Source of the DNA: Myxococcales bacterium
GTDB lineage: Bacteria; Myxococcota; Myxococcia; Myxococcales; JAJYLH01
NCBI GenBank assembly: GCA_021787845.1
Contig: JAJYLH010000003.1
Location: 1 to 64,000 of the forward strand
DNA: 64,000 nucleotides
Direction of reading: 5' to 3'
Shown: in pieces, positions 8,663 to 16,699 of the stretch
Layout: the number at the start of each line of letters is the position of its first letter
How positions within the stretch are numbered: the stretch's first letter is position 1
Position numbers and translations under genes: made by a program
Notes under the pieces: generated by a model
Database searches by the model: none
The model's input: only the letters and a program-made list of their open reading frames with translations
Told to the model about the DNA's origin: nothing

Positions 8663-9073
8663 ATGATGGCTGAGACGCTCCGCTTCTGGATCGTGCTGCG
8701 CGAGGCGCCCGATGTCCCTGGCACTTGGATCGGCCACTGCCTCGAGCTCGACGTGGTCTCCCAGGGCGACTCGCCCGCACACGCGCTCTCGATGACGATC
8801 GAGGCCATCGGCATCGTTCTCGAAGGGGACGCCGAGAGCGGTCTCGATCCGCGTCGCCGCCGCGCGCCGGAAGAGGATTGGGAGGAGTTCGGAGCGCTTC
8901 TCGGCCGCTCGACACCGCTGCCCGGCCCGAATGCGCTTCGTGCGATCGAGGGCCTGACGGATCACCTCGAGGCGCTGCTCGCGTGCGTTGAGCTGGGACC
9001 AGCGAACGCCGAGGTCGAGGTGCCGGTGGCGTGGGCGGCGCGAGCGGACCGTGCCCCGTCGCTCTCCGTCTGA
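8663..9073 (+). CDS. HicB-like antitoxin
   Basis: A 136-aa protein beginning MMAETLRFWIVLREA. Residues 5-55 follow the HicB partial RNase-H-like fold: VPGTWIGHCLELDVVSQGDS, then PAHALSMTIEAIGIVL. The start at 8663 is chosen because GGAGG (8644-8648) lies upstream and the region before it is the tRNA/attL zone. HicB proteins bind and silence the HicA mRNA interferase and repress their own promoter. The next gene is HicA-like and overlaps it. The C-terminal part (60 aa) has no recognisable ribbon-helix-helix motif. Confidence 0.7.
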   Translation: MMAETLRFWIVLREAPDVPGTWIGHCLELDVVSQGDSPAHALSMTIEAIGIVLEGDAESGLDPRRRRAPEEDWEEFGALLGRSTPLPGPNALRAIEGLTDHLEALLACVELGPANAEVEVPVAWAARADRAPSLSV

Positions 9074-9293
9074 CGTGCCGGCGCGTCTGTCGGATATCGC
9101 CCGCGCGTGCGCGGCCCTCGGAATCGAGGTCGAGAAGCCGAAGACCGGCTCCCACTGGAAGGCGCGCCTCGGAGGCACCGTTTTCCCGATACCGGCGGGA
9201 AATGCGGGAAAGACCGAGATTCCAGACCTCTATATCCGAAAGCTGTGCCGCTGCTTCGGCATCGACGAGAAGACGCTGCGCTCGCTCCTTTGA
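9051..9293 (+). CDS. HicA-like mRNA interferase toxin
   Basis: An 80-aa protein. The core has KPKTGSHWKARLGG followed by VFPIPAGN and LYIRKLCRCFGID, matching the HicA double-stranded-RNA-binding-like fold, in which the His of GSH is catalytic. No ATG is close; GTG 9051 or GTG 9075 are the plausible starts, and the former makes a 23-nt overlap with the HicB-like gene, consistent with translational coupling. The order here is antitoxin then toxin, the reverse of the commonest hicAB order but seen in some systems. It would cleave mRNA if the partner were lost. Confidence 0.62.
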   Translation: MPRRSPSDVPARLSDIARACAALGIEVEKPKTGSHWKARLGGTVFPIPAGNAGKTEIPDLYIRKLCRCFGIDEKTLRSLL

Positions 9294-9681
9294 GCCGCTC
9301 CCGCTCCCCTAAAGCCGCCGGGGCGAGGCCGTCCGTTGCCGCGTGCGCACTCCGCGGAGCGCAGTTCCCGCGGGTCGGCGGCAGCGGTGATGAAACCTCG
9401 ACGCGCAACCGAGCGTAGTGCCCGAGTCTGCCAACCCCTCGCCCGTCACGAAACCCCGGCCGATCCAGGCGTTTCGCCCGCCTTGCAGGCTCGACAACGG
9501 CGGGCGCGGCACGACGAGGTGACGCCGAGCGGTAGCCAAACCGGTCAGCATTGTCGCGTCGTGCGCGTGGCGCGGCGAGCGTGCCCCAGCCCGTGCGCTT
9601 CACTTCGTCGCAGGGTTGGCCACGGGAGAGAGCGGCGGAACCGAATAGATAAAGCGAACCTGGTTAGCGGGTGCGGTGCCG
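9294..9681. other. Non-coding stretch inside the element
   Basis: No credible gene is seen. It contains AGCGGTAGCC followed by CCGGTCAGCATT (9541-9552), a 12-mer shared exactly with the repeat region at 11900-11911, so it may hold a related protein-binding site. It separates the convergent HicBA-like pair and the ATPase operon. Confidence 0.4.
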
Positions 9682-10347
9682 TCATTCGTCTGCGATGGCT
9701 TCGAACGCTCGCATCCGCGCGTTCGCGAGTTCCATCGCGGTCCACAGCAGCGCCACAAGGTCCGGGTCGAAGCCGATGATTTCCCATGCCCGATGCAGGG
9801 CATCGCGGACGGGCACGTCATCCCCGTGGAGCACGTCCACCGCCGCGCAGAACGCTTGCCAGACTGAAAGCGGCCACAGCTCCCGGTTCGCCGCGCGTAG
9901 GTCGTCGAGCACCGGGCCGATCCAACGGTCGCGGGAGGGAGACACAGCGCCTGGGTCCCCCCTGTTTTCGGCGTGACGGCGTGACACCGGCTTGTCTTTC
10001 AGCGGATTCGTGCGATCCGGTGGCGTGACGGGAGGCGTGACGGTCACGAGCGGACGGCGTGACGGCCGGGCCGTTGCGTCACGTCGGAGGGTGACGGGAC
10101 CGCCGCCGTGCTCCCACGGCGCTCCCTGTGAGCAGTACCAGAACTCGCCCGAGAGGAACGCTAGGCGGTCGGGATGACGCGGGCACTCGAAGTGCTTTTC
10201 ATCGGCCACCCGCAGCCCGAGCGATCGCGCCAGGTCGAGAAGCTCGCGCTCCGTCGTGCGGTCGGGGGGTGTCACGCCTCCCGTCACGCGCCCGTCACGC
10301 TGGGTGTCACGCCATCGCGATCGCGGAAACGCTTTGAAATGAGGCAT
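9682..10347 (-). CDS. Element protein of unknown function with a Cys/His cluster
   Basis: A 221-aa protein starting at ATG 10347 (MPHFKAFPRSRWRD), 2 nt after the TGA of the DUF3631 gene (TGACGATG), so translationally coupled. An N-terminal basic stretch rich in 'VTGGVTPPDRT' is followed by FECPRHPDRLAFLSGEF and WYCSQGAPWEHGG, a C..H...C...H cluster reminiscent of a degenerate zinc finger of the primase type. The C-terminal part is helical (LWPLSVWQAFCAAVDVL). Coupling to the ATPase suggests a role in element replication. The family is not recognised. Confidence 0.6.
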   Translation of the reverse strand: MPHFKAFPRSRWRDTQRDGRVTGGVTPPDRTTERELLDLARSLGLRVADEKHFECPRHPDRLAFLSGEFWYCSQGAPWEHGGGPVTLRRDATARPSRRPLVTVTPPVTPPDRTNPLKDKPVSRRHAENRGDPGAVSPSRDRWIGPVLDDLRAANRELWPLSVWQAFCAAVDVLHGDDVPVRDALHRAWEIIGFDPDLVALLWTAMELANARMRAFEAIADE

Positions 10348-10349
10348 CG

Positions 10350-11771
10350 TCACGCCGTCACGCCTTCTGCGGGGGGTGCTACCGGCGGGAGGTATCTCTC
10401 GACGACGGGGGCGAGGTCGGACCGGAGATAGCCGCGCCCCCGGTCGGTGTCCTGGCGGCTCTGCCGGGGTTCGACCTTGAAACGTCGGATTTGGCGCGAC
10501 AGCCACGCCGAGTCGATGGGCCTGCCCTTGTTGGCGGAAACCCAGCCGGCCACCTCGTCGGCCGTGAGCCGCTCCACGATGGTCTTCAAGGTGAGGAAGT
10601 CGCTCCCGTCCGAGTAGAGCGCCCACACGGCCGCGAGCAGCCGCTCGCGCACGTCCATCGCGTCGGCCTCGCCCTGCGCGCACAGCGTGACGAGCGCCTT
10701 CCGGGAGCGCTCCGGCCAGGCACCTCCGGCGAGGTCGGCGATCGCGAGCAACGGTTCCACGATGTCGCGCTGCCGGTCGTTCAGCCCTTCGGGAAGGTCG
10801 GGCGACAGCTCGGCGAGAGCGTCGGCGTTGTCCATCGCCCACCGGGCGCATCGAGGCGCGAGCGCGCGCACCTTCTCACGAGCACGTCGGTCGAACCGAG
10901 CGACAGCGGCACCGCTAGCCTTGCGCTCCATCCGGATCGGGACAGAGCGGTCGGCCAACGTGTCCGGCAGCGAGCCGATGCCCGCCAGCGTAACGGGCGC
11001 GAAGGCGGAGAACGGCTTCGGCTGGTGGTCGTCGCCCTCGCACCGAATCACGCTTCCCGATCGCGTATATCCTCCATTGAGAACAGCGCGTAGCTCGCCC
11101 GCGTTCTTCTGGTCGATGTTGTCCGTCTCGTCGATGAGCAGGGTCGGTTGCCACGCTTCGATGCTTCGATAGAGGGCGGCAGCGGTTACGCTTGCCGCCA
11201 TCATCGGCACTCGACAGACGAGCCCGAGCAGCTCCAGCACGATGCCCTTGCCGCACCGTTTCGTGGGCGAGGTGAGCGCGAGCCGCGGCGTGTAGTCCGC
11301 CGCCTCGAACGCCCAGGTGTGCAGAACCCACAGGGCGAGCACCGGGGGTGCGCCAACGGGCAGCACCACGTGCCGGGCGAAAGCCGCCTCGAGGTCCCCG
11401 AGTAACTGCGCCGTGCCCTGCGGTTCCTCTGCCGGTTCCACCTCGGCGATAGGATCGCCGGCAGCGCTGCCGCCCACCTTGGCCGTCGGCCCAAGGAATG
11501 CGTCGACGGTCCTGGCCGACGACTGGACTGTCGGTGAGCCGTCGGGCTGCCGGAGAGCGCGGAGCAGGCCGATCGCGCCCTCTCGCGTGATTGCGCGAGC
11601 ACCTGAGTCGAGCCCTTTGGCCTGCTCTGCGAGCGCCCGGAGCGCAGCCTCTACGTCGGCGAGATTGCTGTCGGCGTACAGATCGACACCCGCGATCGTG
11701 CCGACGTGAACGCGACGAGGATCGGATGCGCTATTGCTACTCTGTAGGGATTCGTCTAAGCTTCTCGTCAC
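10350..11771 (-). CDS. DUF3631-domain P-loop ATPase of mobile elements
   Basis: A 473-aa protein. The start is set at GTG 11771, which has AGGAGG (rc of 11777-11782) at 5-nt spacing; the upstream in-frame ATG at 11888 lacks such a site and lies in the repeat region. The core shows a Walker-A-like TSPTKRCGKGIVLELL, Walker-B-like PTLLIDETDNI and ADRSVPIRMERK, the signature order of DUF3631 proteins, which accompany primase/helicase genes in phages and islands. It is probably a DNA-dependent ATPase or helicase-loader acting in replication of the element. It is followed 2 nt later by the Cys/His protein. Confidence 0.75.
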   Translation of the reverse strand: MTRSLDESLQSSNSASDPRRVHVGTIAGVDLYADSNLADVEAALRALAEQAKGLDSGARAITREGAIGLLRALRQPDGSPTVQSSARTVDAFLGPTAKVGGSAAGDPIAEVEPAEEPQGTAQLLGDLEAAFARHVVLPVGAPPVLALWVLHTWAFEAADYTPRLALTSPTKRCGKGIVLELLGLVCRVPMMAASVTAAALYRSIEAWQPTLLIDETDNIDQKNAGELRAVLNGGYTRSGSVIRCEGDDHQPKPFSAFAPVTLAGIGSLPDTLADRSVPIRMERKASGAAVARFDRRAREKVRALAPRCARWAMDNADALAELSPDLPEGLNDRQRDIVEPLLAIADLAGGAWPERSRKALVTLCAQGEADAMDVRERLLAAVWALYSDGSDFLTLKTIVERLTADEVAGWVSANKGRPIDSAWLSRQIRRFKVEPRQSRQDTDRGRGYLRSDLAPVVERYLPPVAPPAEGVTA

Positions 11772-12137
11772 GTGGGCCTCCTGGGGTCCATCGAGGGCGG
11801 GCCGCCGGCAGCGGTGCCGCCCTGTTCGTTCAGTGGTAGGCTGTGGCGCTGCCGGTGTGCATTCCAGCTCGGCGGCGGGTATGATCACCTGTAGCGGTGC
11901 CGGTCAGCATTTCAGGCACAAGCCCTACGCCAGCGCTATCGCTTAGTTCAAAGCAAGTCACGCGGTGGCACCCTAGGTCAGCACCGGTATCGGTTGGCGG
12001 TAGCGATGCCCCCCGCCGCTTTACGGTGTGAGCAGAAGCGGTGCCGGATGCCGATTTCGCCGCTACCCACGGTTGTGCTATGTTGGCGGTAGCGCTACCG
12101 CTCCACTCGGCACCGGCGCGGTCGTGAACGTGACCGG
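11772..12137. repeat. Iteron-like repeat region between alpA-like and ATPase genes
   Basis: On the plus strand, short related motifs recur: GTAGCGGTGCCGG (11891-11903), AAGCGGTGCCGG (12036-12047), GTGGCGCTGCCGG (about 11843-11855) and GCAGCGGTGCCG (about 11809-11820), the first three each followed by a short .GCATTTC-like tail; TTGGCGGTAGCG occurs twice (about 11994-12005 and 12084-12095), the second inside the palindrome AGCGGTAGCGCTACCGCT or its near equivalent. One copy shares CCGGTCAGCATT with 9541-9552. Position upstream of a replication-type ATPase suggests an origin with iterons, or a multi-operator promoter. Confidence 0.5.
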
Positions 12138-12329
12138 TCACAGCGCGTCCCGGTCGGCCATCCACTTCGCGATGGCTGCGTCCACCTCGTCGGCCGCCCA
12201 CCGGGTCGTGCGCCCGCCAAGGCGCACGGGCCGCGGTAGCTTCCCGGCCGCTGCCCACCGCCAGATGGTCGTGCGACTCACCCGGAACCGGGCGGCCAGC
12301 TCAAGGTCAGTGACGAATCTCGTGTCCAT
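12138..12329 (-). CDS. AlpA/excisionase-like HTH protein
   Basis: A 63-aa protein, essentially a single MerR/AlpA-type winged helix: TDLELAARFRVSRTTIWRW (the recognition helix), then GKLPRPVRLGGRTTRWA and DEVDAAIAKWM. Such proteins activate integrase genes or act as directionality factors (Xis) that promote excision, and they often control satellite and island genes. The adjacent repeat region is the obvious candidate binding site. Length is normal for the family. Confidence 0.85.
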   Translation of the reverse strand: MDTRFVTDLELAARFRVSRTTIWRWAAAGKLPRPVRLGGRTTRWAADEVDAAIAKWMADRDAL

Positions 12330-12431
12330 GTTCTCCGTCCCGTCTCTCCCCTTTGCGCGGGTGAGCAGGACGAAGCGTGGGCGTGTGCGATCGTTAGGTC
12401 CAGACGACGAGCGGGGACAAACGAGAGAAAT

Positions 12432-13244
12432 TCAGGATGCCGTTGTCCCCGGTCCCGGCACTCTTTGGAGCGCCTTCTTCCACCGCTCGCGCCGCACTCG
12501 TTCACTCTTTTCGGGCAAGTCGACGCCCGTGTAGAGCGCCGCCAGCGCGAAGGCGCTCGCGCCGGGCATCTTCGCGATCAACGGCTTCGGTTTCTTGTCG
12601 AAGGTGAACAGGCCCTTCGGCACTTTCGCGTCGCCGGGTACCAACACCTCCTTCCAAAACAATTTCCGCTCGCCATCTCCGCTCATCGGAGGCCGGGAGT
12701 GCAGGTCGTAGGCGCGGATCATCGTGTTGCGTCGCACCTCGTTGACAATCGCGCGCGACTCCAAATCGGCAGCCTTGGGCTTGGTGACGTGCGGGCGCGC
12801 GGCGTTCATGGCGTCGCGCAGCTCCATGAGAGCGAGCTTGAGCCGATAACCGGCCGCACTCGCGTCGCGCGAAATCCGGCCGCCATGCAGAACCGCCGCC
12901 GCCGCCCCTCGTCTGCCGAAGTCTTCATGCTCTTCGGGAAAGAATTCCGGCGCTCCACGAAGCAGCTTCGCCACGTTGTTAGACAGACGCTTCCCTGTCG
13001 CGTCTTCAAGCCAATCCAGGAAGTCACTCGTCCACTTCTCGCGGCGGACCTCCTGCTTCGCGACCTTGATGAACGTGCGCGCCAGTGGCCCTGCGTCGCC
13101 TCCGCATACTCTCACCAGCTCTTCGAAGTAGCCGCGTTTGTCCGGGTCGTTAATAGGCCCCATTACCCTCCTCACCACCTTCTCCTGTTTGTTCGCCGAG
13201 GAAGCGGTGCGCGCGATCGGTTGCCGTGGTATCCTCTTCGCCAT
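12432..13244 (-). CDS. Unknown basic protein of the element
   Basis: A 270-aa Lys/Arg-rich protein, MAKRIPRQPIARTASSANKQ at the start, with no transmembrane segment and no recognised domain. ATG 13244 gives the longest form; an internal ATG at 13163 (MGPINDPDKRGYFEELV) sits behind GAGGAGGG at short spacing and may be the real start. The middle is helical (AAGYRLKLALMELRDAMNAA) and the end is GVDLPEKSERVRRERWKKAL. It lies between the alpA-like gene and the small membrane protein gene, all on the minus strand. Confidence 0.6.
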   Translation of the reverse strand: MAKRIPRQPIARTASSANKQEKVVRRVMGPINDPDKRGYFEELVRVCGGDAGPLARTFIKVAKQEVRREKWTSDFLDWLEDATGKRLSNNVAKLLRGAPEFFPEEHEDFGRRGAAAAVLHGGRISRDASAAGYRLKLALMELRDAMNAARPHVTKPKAADLESRAIVNEVRRNTMIRAYDLHSRPPMSGDGERKLFWKEVLVPGDAKVPKGLFTFDKKPKPLIAKMPGASAFALAALYTGVDLPEKSERVRRERWKKALQRVPGPGTTAS

Positions 13245-13318
13245 CGGACGCGGCCTCCATCTGAACCGACAGTGAGGGCGGGCCGTTCGGGCGGCGCCGC
13301 CCTCCGTCTTTCAGACGA

Positions 13319-13513
13319 TCATGCCTGCATAGCAAGGTGTTGGATCTCGTCGATCCGACTTTCGAGCTTGTCTACCCGGTCCTCAAGTCGGATACAACCG
13401 TTCACGAGTTCGTCGTGCCGGCCGACAAAATCCGTAAGGTACCGGCGCAGCACAACGAGCGAGGCCCAGAGGTAGACGCAAAATGCGGCAAGCACAAGCG
13501 CAACGACGATCAT
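13319..13513 (-). CDS. Small membrane protein with coiled coil (64 aa)
   Basis: ATG 13513 is preceded by GGAGA. One N-terminal transmembrane helix (MIVVALVLAAFCVYLWASLV) is followed by RRYLTDFVGRHDEL and a heptad-rich tail (CIRLEDRVDKLESRIDEIQ) likely to form a coiled coil. It starts 17 nt after the stop of the collagen-like lipoprotein gene. The topology (N-in or N-out anchor plus coiled coil) resembles small phage inner-membrane proteins such as i-spanins, but there is no homology evidence. Confidence 0.7.
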   Translation of the reverse strand: MIVVALVLAAFCVYLWASLVVLRRYLTDFVGRHDELVNGCIRLEDRVDKLESRIDEIQHLAMQA

Positions 13514-13530
13514 GGCAGTCTCCTTGGGCG

Positions 13531-14316
13531 CTACGGGAGAACCTGAACGATCCGAAGATCCCGTGAAAACTCGGGGACAACGCATCCCAACAAGGCAACG
13601 TGGAACGAGAAGCTCGGTACGTTGTCGACAGAGTAGCACCAACTATTCGCGCCCTGATACTCTTGGTAGGCGCCCGCACTACACTCGGGAATCTCGTGCC
13701 AATTCTGTTGTGTACAGCCGCCGGAAGGACATATTTGGTCAAGAAGATGGACTGTGGTTGAACCGCCCGTCCAGAGGTCTGCGGTAATCTCAGGGTCAGT
13801 GATCGTAATGTTGCAGGCGAGCCGGTCGCTGCTGTAACAGGGCGCGCCGTCGGGGCCGGACGCGACCCAACAGGCTCCGCCGTCGGGGTCGGACACGTTC
13901 AGGCCGGGCACGGTCACGAAGGTCTTGACCGTGCGCGTGCCACTGTCGTTGATGGTGCATGAGCCGGGGTCACCTTTCGGTCCCTGGTCGCCAGGTGCGC
14001 CGTTGCAGGCGTAAGCTGTAGCGCCATCAGACGACGAGATTGACGTGCCGCCATACAGGCAGTGCGCGTCGCCCGGCACCAGCGAATCGACCGTGATGGA
14101 CGTTCCCGGCGCGCCGGGGTCGCCTTTGGCTCCCTGCGTGCCCGCCGGCCCCGCGGGACCAGTGTCGCCCGCCTCGCCTTGGGCACCGGTCGGCCCCTGC
14201 GGACCGATCGGGCCTTGCGTGCCGGTCGCGCCCTTCGCTCCCTGGGGACCGGCCACCGTCTTCGTGCATCCGAGCGCGAGAACCGCGACGCAAAGGCAAA
14301 GATAGCTGTTTCTCAT
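13531..14316 (-). CDS. Collagen-like repeat lipoprotein 1
   Basis: A 261-aa protein. The signal peptide ends in LALGC (lipobox-like; Cys about residue 17). It is followed by TKTVA and 17 uninterrupted Gly-X-Y triplets (GPQGAKGATGTQGPIGPQ...), with a second short run near residue 105 (GAPGDQGPKGDPG). The remaining C-terminal ~150 residues are Cys-rich (SCTINDSGTRTVKTFVTV; ICPSGGCTQQNWHEIPEC) and unlike any family I recognise. Gly-X-Y runs form a triple-helical stalk, so a trimeric surface lipoprotein with a globular head is likely. It is paired with a small membrane protein gene, as is its paralogue. Confidence 0.8.
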   Translation of the reverse strand: MRNSYLCLCVAVLALGCTKTVAGPQGAKGATGTQGPIGPQGPTGAQGEAGDTGPAGPAGTQGAKGDPGAPGTSITVDSLVPGDAHCLYGGTSISSSDGATAYACNGAPGDQGPKGDPGSCTINDSGTRTVKTFVTVPGLNVSDPDGGACWVASGPDGAPCYSSDRLACNITITDPEITADLWTGGSTTVHLLDQICPSGGCTQQNWHEIPECSAGAYQEYQGANSWCYSVDNVPSFSFHVALLGCVVPEFSRDLRIVQVLP

Positions 14317-14385
14317 GGCACTCCCTCGGACACACGGAAAGCGGTACCACCCCCGGCAAGCGGCGTCAAGGGCACGGGCACCGTG

Positions 14386-14547
14386 CTAAAGGCGCTCCGA
14401 CCCCTTGAGGAAGACGAAGCCGCAAAACGCCAACGCGACTCCCGCCGTCGGGTTGAAAGCCGGCCGGTCGACATCCGCACCCCCGAGCGCAACCACCAGA
14501 CCCGCGACGGCCGCCAGCACGCCGAGCCAGAAAAGGAACTTCTTCAT
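14386..14547 (-). CDS. Small two-helix membrane protein (53 aa)
   Basis: ATG 14547 is preceded by GGGAG at good spacing. Translation: MKKFLFWLGVLAAVAGLVVA, then LGGADVDRPAFNPTAG and VALAFCGFVFLKGSERL, ending at TAG 14386-14388. Two hydrophobic helices are joined by a short loop, with Lys at both ends, a holin-like or small structural membrane protein topology. It lies 26 nt after the upstream lipoprotein gene and 69 nt before the next, so it is probably in the same transcript. Function unknown. Confidence 0.72.
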   Translation of the reverse strand: MKKFLFWLGVLAAVAGLVVALGGADVDRPAFNPTAGVALAFCGFVFLKGSERL

Positions 14548-14573
14548 GGGAATCTCCCGGAGAGAACGTTCGC

Positions 14574-15224
14574 CTACGGCACAAACCCGTCGACGAGCAG
14601 TTGCCCGTTACCGGCGGCATGCCTGGCACAGAGCGATTCGCCGGCTCTGACGAACGTGCGAAGCCCGCTACCGATCGATAGCGGGCGAAAGCCGAAGGCG
14701 ACGGTTCCGGGCTCGGCATGGTTCGCGGCACACGATCCCGCTGGCGCGGCGTAGAGGATGGGGGCGCCGGCGGCGTCCGTCAGAACGAACGGCCCGTCGA
14801 TGAGCCGCGCGTCCATGTACACCGTCCCTGACGGGGGCGTATCGAGGAGCGCGCTCGCGGGGCAGCCGGGCTGGCTGCAATCCTGCGCATGAGCCTGGAG
14901 GCAGTCGCTGCCCGAGACACAGAAGGCCAGGTCGCACGTGGGTGGTGTCGAACAAGTCCATTGCAGAGAGATCGAAACGAGCCGCGAGGGATCGCTGTCC
15001 GGTGGAACAACCGGCACCGAACCCGCATCCGGCGACCACGCAGCTCCGGGCGGGCCGGGCTCACCGGTCAACCCCTGTTGGCCCATCGCACCCGTGTCGC
15101 CCTTGTCGCCCTGCGGACCTGCCGGGCCTTGCGGCCCCCGAGCGCCCATAGGGCCTATCGGCCCGATGGAGGACTTCGTGCATCCGACCGCGGTGATGAC
15201 GATGAGAAGCGCAAGGCGCCTCAT
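14574..15224 (-). CDS. Collagen-like repeat lipoprotein 2
   Basis: A 216-aa protein, paralogous in design to the one at 13531-14316: signal peptide [15 protein letters not shown], then TKSSI and 14 Gly-X-Y triplets ([18 protein letters not shown]...). The C-terminal ~145 residues differ from the paralogue but also carry several Cys ([27 protein letters not shown]) and a possible receptor-binding or shielding domain. First gene of the four-gene minus-strand cluster. Its likely location is the outer membrane, with the triple helix extending outward or into the periplasm. Confidence 0.8.
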   Translation of the reverse strand: MRRLALLIVITAVGCTKSSIGPIGPMGARGPQGPAGPQGDKGDTGAMGQQGLTGEPGPPGAAWSPDAGSVPVVPPDSDPSRLVSISLQWTCSTPPTCDLAFCVSGSDCLQAHAQDCSQPGCPASALLDTPPSGTVYMDARLIDGPFVLTDAAGAPILYAAPAGSCAANHAEPGTVAFGFRPLSIGSGLRTFVRAGESLCARHAAGNGQLLVDGFVP

Positions 15225-15667
15225 GGCGACCCCAGGCCCCCCCCAAGACGGCGGCCGACGCTAGTCCGCGCGACGGGAGCTGTCGAGTCCTTTCGCGCGC
15301 ACGCGATGCCCGCAAGAACGTCGAGGCAATACGACCGGCCCGATCCCTGCCCCCCGTTCTCCAAGATCAGGGGATATTACGGGCAACGGGCGAATCCCAA
15401 CCGGGGTTTCTGAGAAATTCGCCAAGCCGGGCGGTGCCGGTGCGGTGCCGGTCGCCTCGCGCGCGCGCGCGAGCGGATGTGGGCGATCGCGGCGGTGCCG
15501 GCCGTGCCTTCGTCCCGCCGCGTCCCGCGTGCGTCCCGCGCCGAGCGCCTTGATTTTCACGGTTCGGGACCGTCGGGACGCACGGGACGGTCCGAGCGGT
15601 CCACTTCCCGCCGGCGCCGTGCGAAGCTGCGCGGTAGATCGAACCGAGTCCGAAGGGCGACAAGTCG
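15225..15667. other. Control region upstream of collagen cluster and HigBA-like pair
   Basis: Divergent intergenic region with no gene. A run of three CGTCCCG motifs (about 15511-15538) faces three inverted GGGAC motifs (about 15566-15589) across an AT-richer centre (TTGATTTTCACGG), forming an imperfect long hairpin. It also has a CG-alternating run (GCGCGCGCGCG near 15460-15472). The inverted motifs are 80 bp before the HigB-like start and are a candidate operator for the XRE antitoxin. Confidence 0.45.
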
Positions 15668-16099
15668 ATGGCCACGAGGCAGCAGAGCGGACCACCGTAC
15701 GAGCTTGAGTTCTACGTTGACGCGAACGGCAAAGAGGTCGTGCGGGAGTGGTTGCGCGGGCTGTCGCTGCGCAAGAAGCAGATCATCGGCGCGACGATGA
15801 ACGAGGTGCTCCAACACCTCGGGGTCGGCGTGTGCGAAACGAAGTTCGGGCGGCAGCTCGGCGGTGGTCTGTTCGAGTTTCGCGTGCGCGTCGATGCGGG
15901 CTCCGTCCAACCCGGCCTGCCGCCCGAGAAGGTGCTGCTCCGCGTCTTCTGCCACGCGCACGGCAACCGGATCGTTCTGCTCTTGGGCGGGTACGACAAG
16001 GGCGAGGACCCGAGCGCCAAGCGCCAGCAGGCGGAAATCGAGCTGGCGCGCAAGCGGCTCGCCGAATGGCGCTCACGGCAGGCAGGAAACAGGGGTTGA
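15668..16099 (+). CDS. RelE/HigB-type toxin (Gp49-like)
   Basis: A 143-aa protein. YELEFYVDANGKEVVREWLR, a helix (KKQIIGATMNEVLQHLG), then KFGRQLGGGLFEFRVRV and VLLRVFCHAHGNRIVLLLGG, closing with GYDKGEDPSAKRQQAEIELA. This is the order seen in phage-derived Gp49-like HigB ribosome-dependent mRNA nucleases, including the final 'F.KK....P..EI..A' type segment. It is followed 47 nt later by an XRE antitoxin, the canonical HigBA order. Confidence 0.8.
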   Translation: MATRQQSGPPYELEFYVDANGKEVVREWLRGLSLRKKQIIGATMNEVLQHLGVGVCETKFGRQLGGGLFEFRVRVDAGSVQPGLPPEKVLLRVFCHAHGNRIVLLLGGYDKGEDPSAKRQQAEIELARKRLAEWRSRQAGNRG

Positions 16100-16146
16100 C
16101 GCCCATGTGTTTTACGCATAGGCTTCTCTTCGGGTGAGGTGGGCCG

Positions 16147-16542
16147 ATGGCGGACGACCTGAAGCAGTTTCTCGACGAGGTACGGGCCGAGTCCGAGGCG
16201 GCAGGCCCCGAGGCGGTCGCCGAGCTCGAGGCGTATCGGCGGCACTTCGAGCTAACCCGGCAGCTCCACGAGCTGCGCGTGGCTCGCGGCTTGAGCCAAG
16301 CCGAGCTGTCGCGCCGGTCGGGGGTACAGCAGAGCGAGATTTCGCGCATCGAGCACGGCCGCGGGAACCCGACCTATCAGACGCTCGCGGCGCTGGCGGG
16401 CGCGCTGCGCTCGCGTATCGCGTTCGTGCCGGCAACCGAGACGACCGTCCGCGCGAAGCGCGCGACCGTGACTCGAACGCACGCCGAGCGAAAGCCCTCA
16501 AGCCGGGCGTATTCGAGAAGCGCGGTCTACGCCAAGCGGTAG
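16147..16542 (+). CDS. HigA-type XRE-family antitoxin
   Basis: A 131-aa protein with a helix-turn-helix at about residues 36-90: LTRQLHELRVARGLSQAELS, then RRSGVQQSEISRIEHGRGNP and TYQTLAALAGALRSRIAFVP. The acidic N-terminal arm (MADDLKQFLDEVRAESEAAG) fits a toxin-wrapping segment. The C-terminal tail is basic (RAKRATVTRTHAERKPSS). It is preceded by GAGGTGGG. It probably neutralises the upstream RelE/HigB-like toxin and represses the pair through the inverted motifs upstream. Confidence 0.82.
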   Translation: MADDLKQFLDEVRAESEAAGPEAVAELEAYRRHFELTRQLHELRVARGLSQAELSRRSGVQQSEISRIEHGRGNPTYQTLAALAGALRSRIAFVPATETTVRAKRATVTRTHAERKPSSRAYSRSAVYAKR

Positions 16543-16699
16543 CGGTGTCGTTCGCAGCCGATGCCACACCCTGACGCTCGCCCGGACCTGACGCGCTCCG
16601 CCTATCGGGAGCAGTGAAGGAAAGCCGGAGGGCTTTCGTCGGTTCTGGCGGCCTCGCCGGCAAGGACGCGGGCGAGGTCGGCAGTGGCGCCACCGGGGC

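Noticed and set aside
9336-9779. Genes in the 9.3-9.68 kb gap of the element
   Set aside because: Candidates in several frames are Arg/Ala/Pro-rich with no RBS or domain, typical of shadows in GC-rich spacer.
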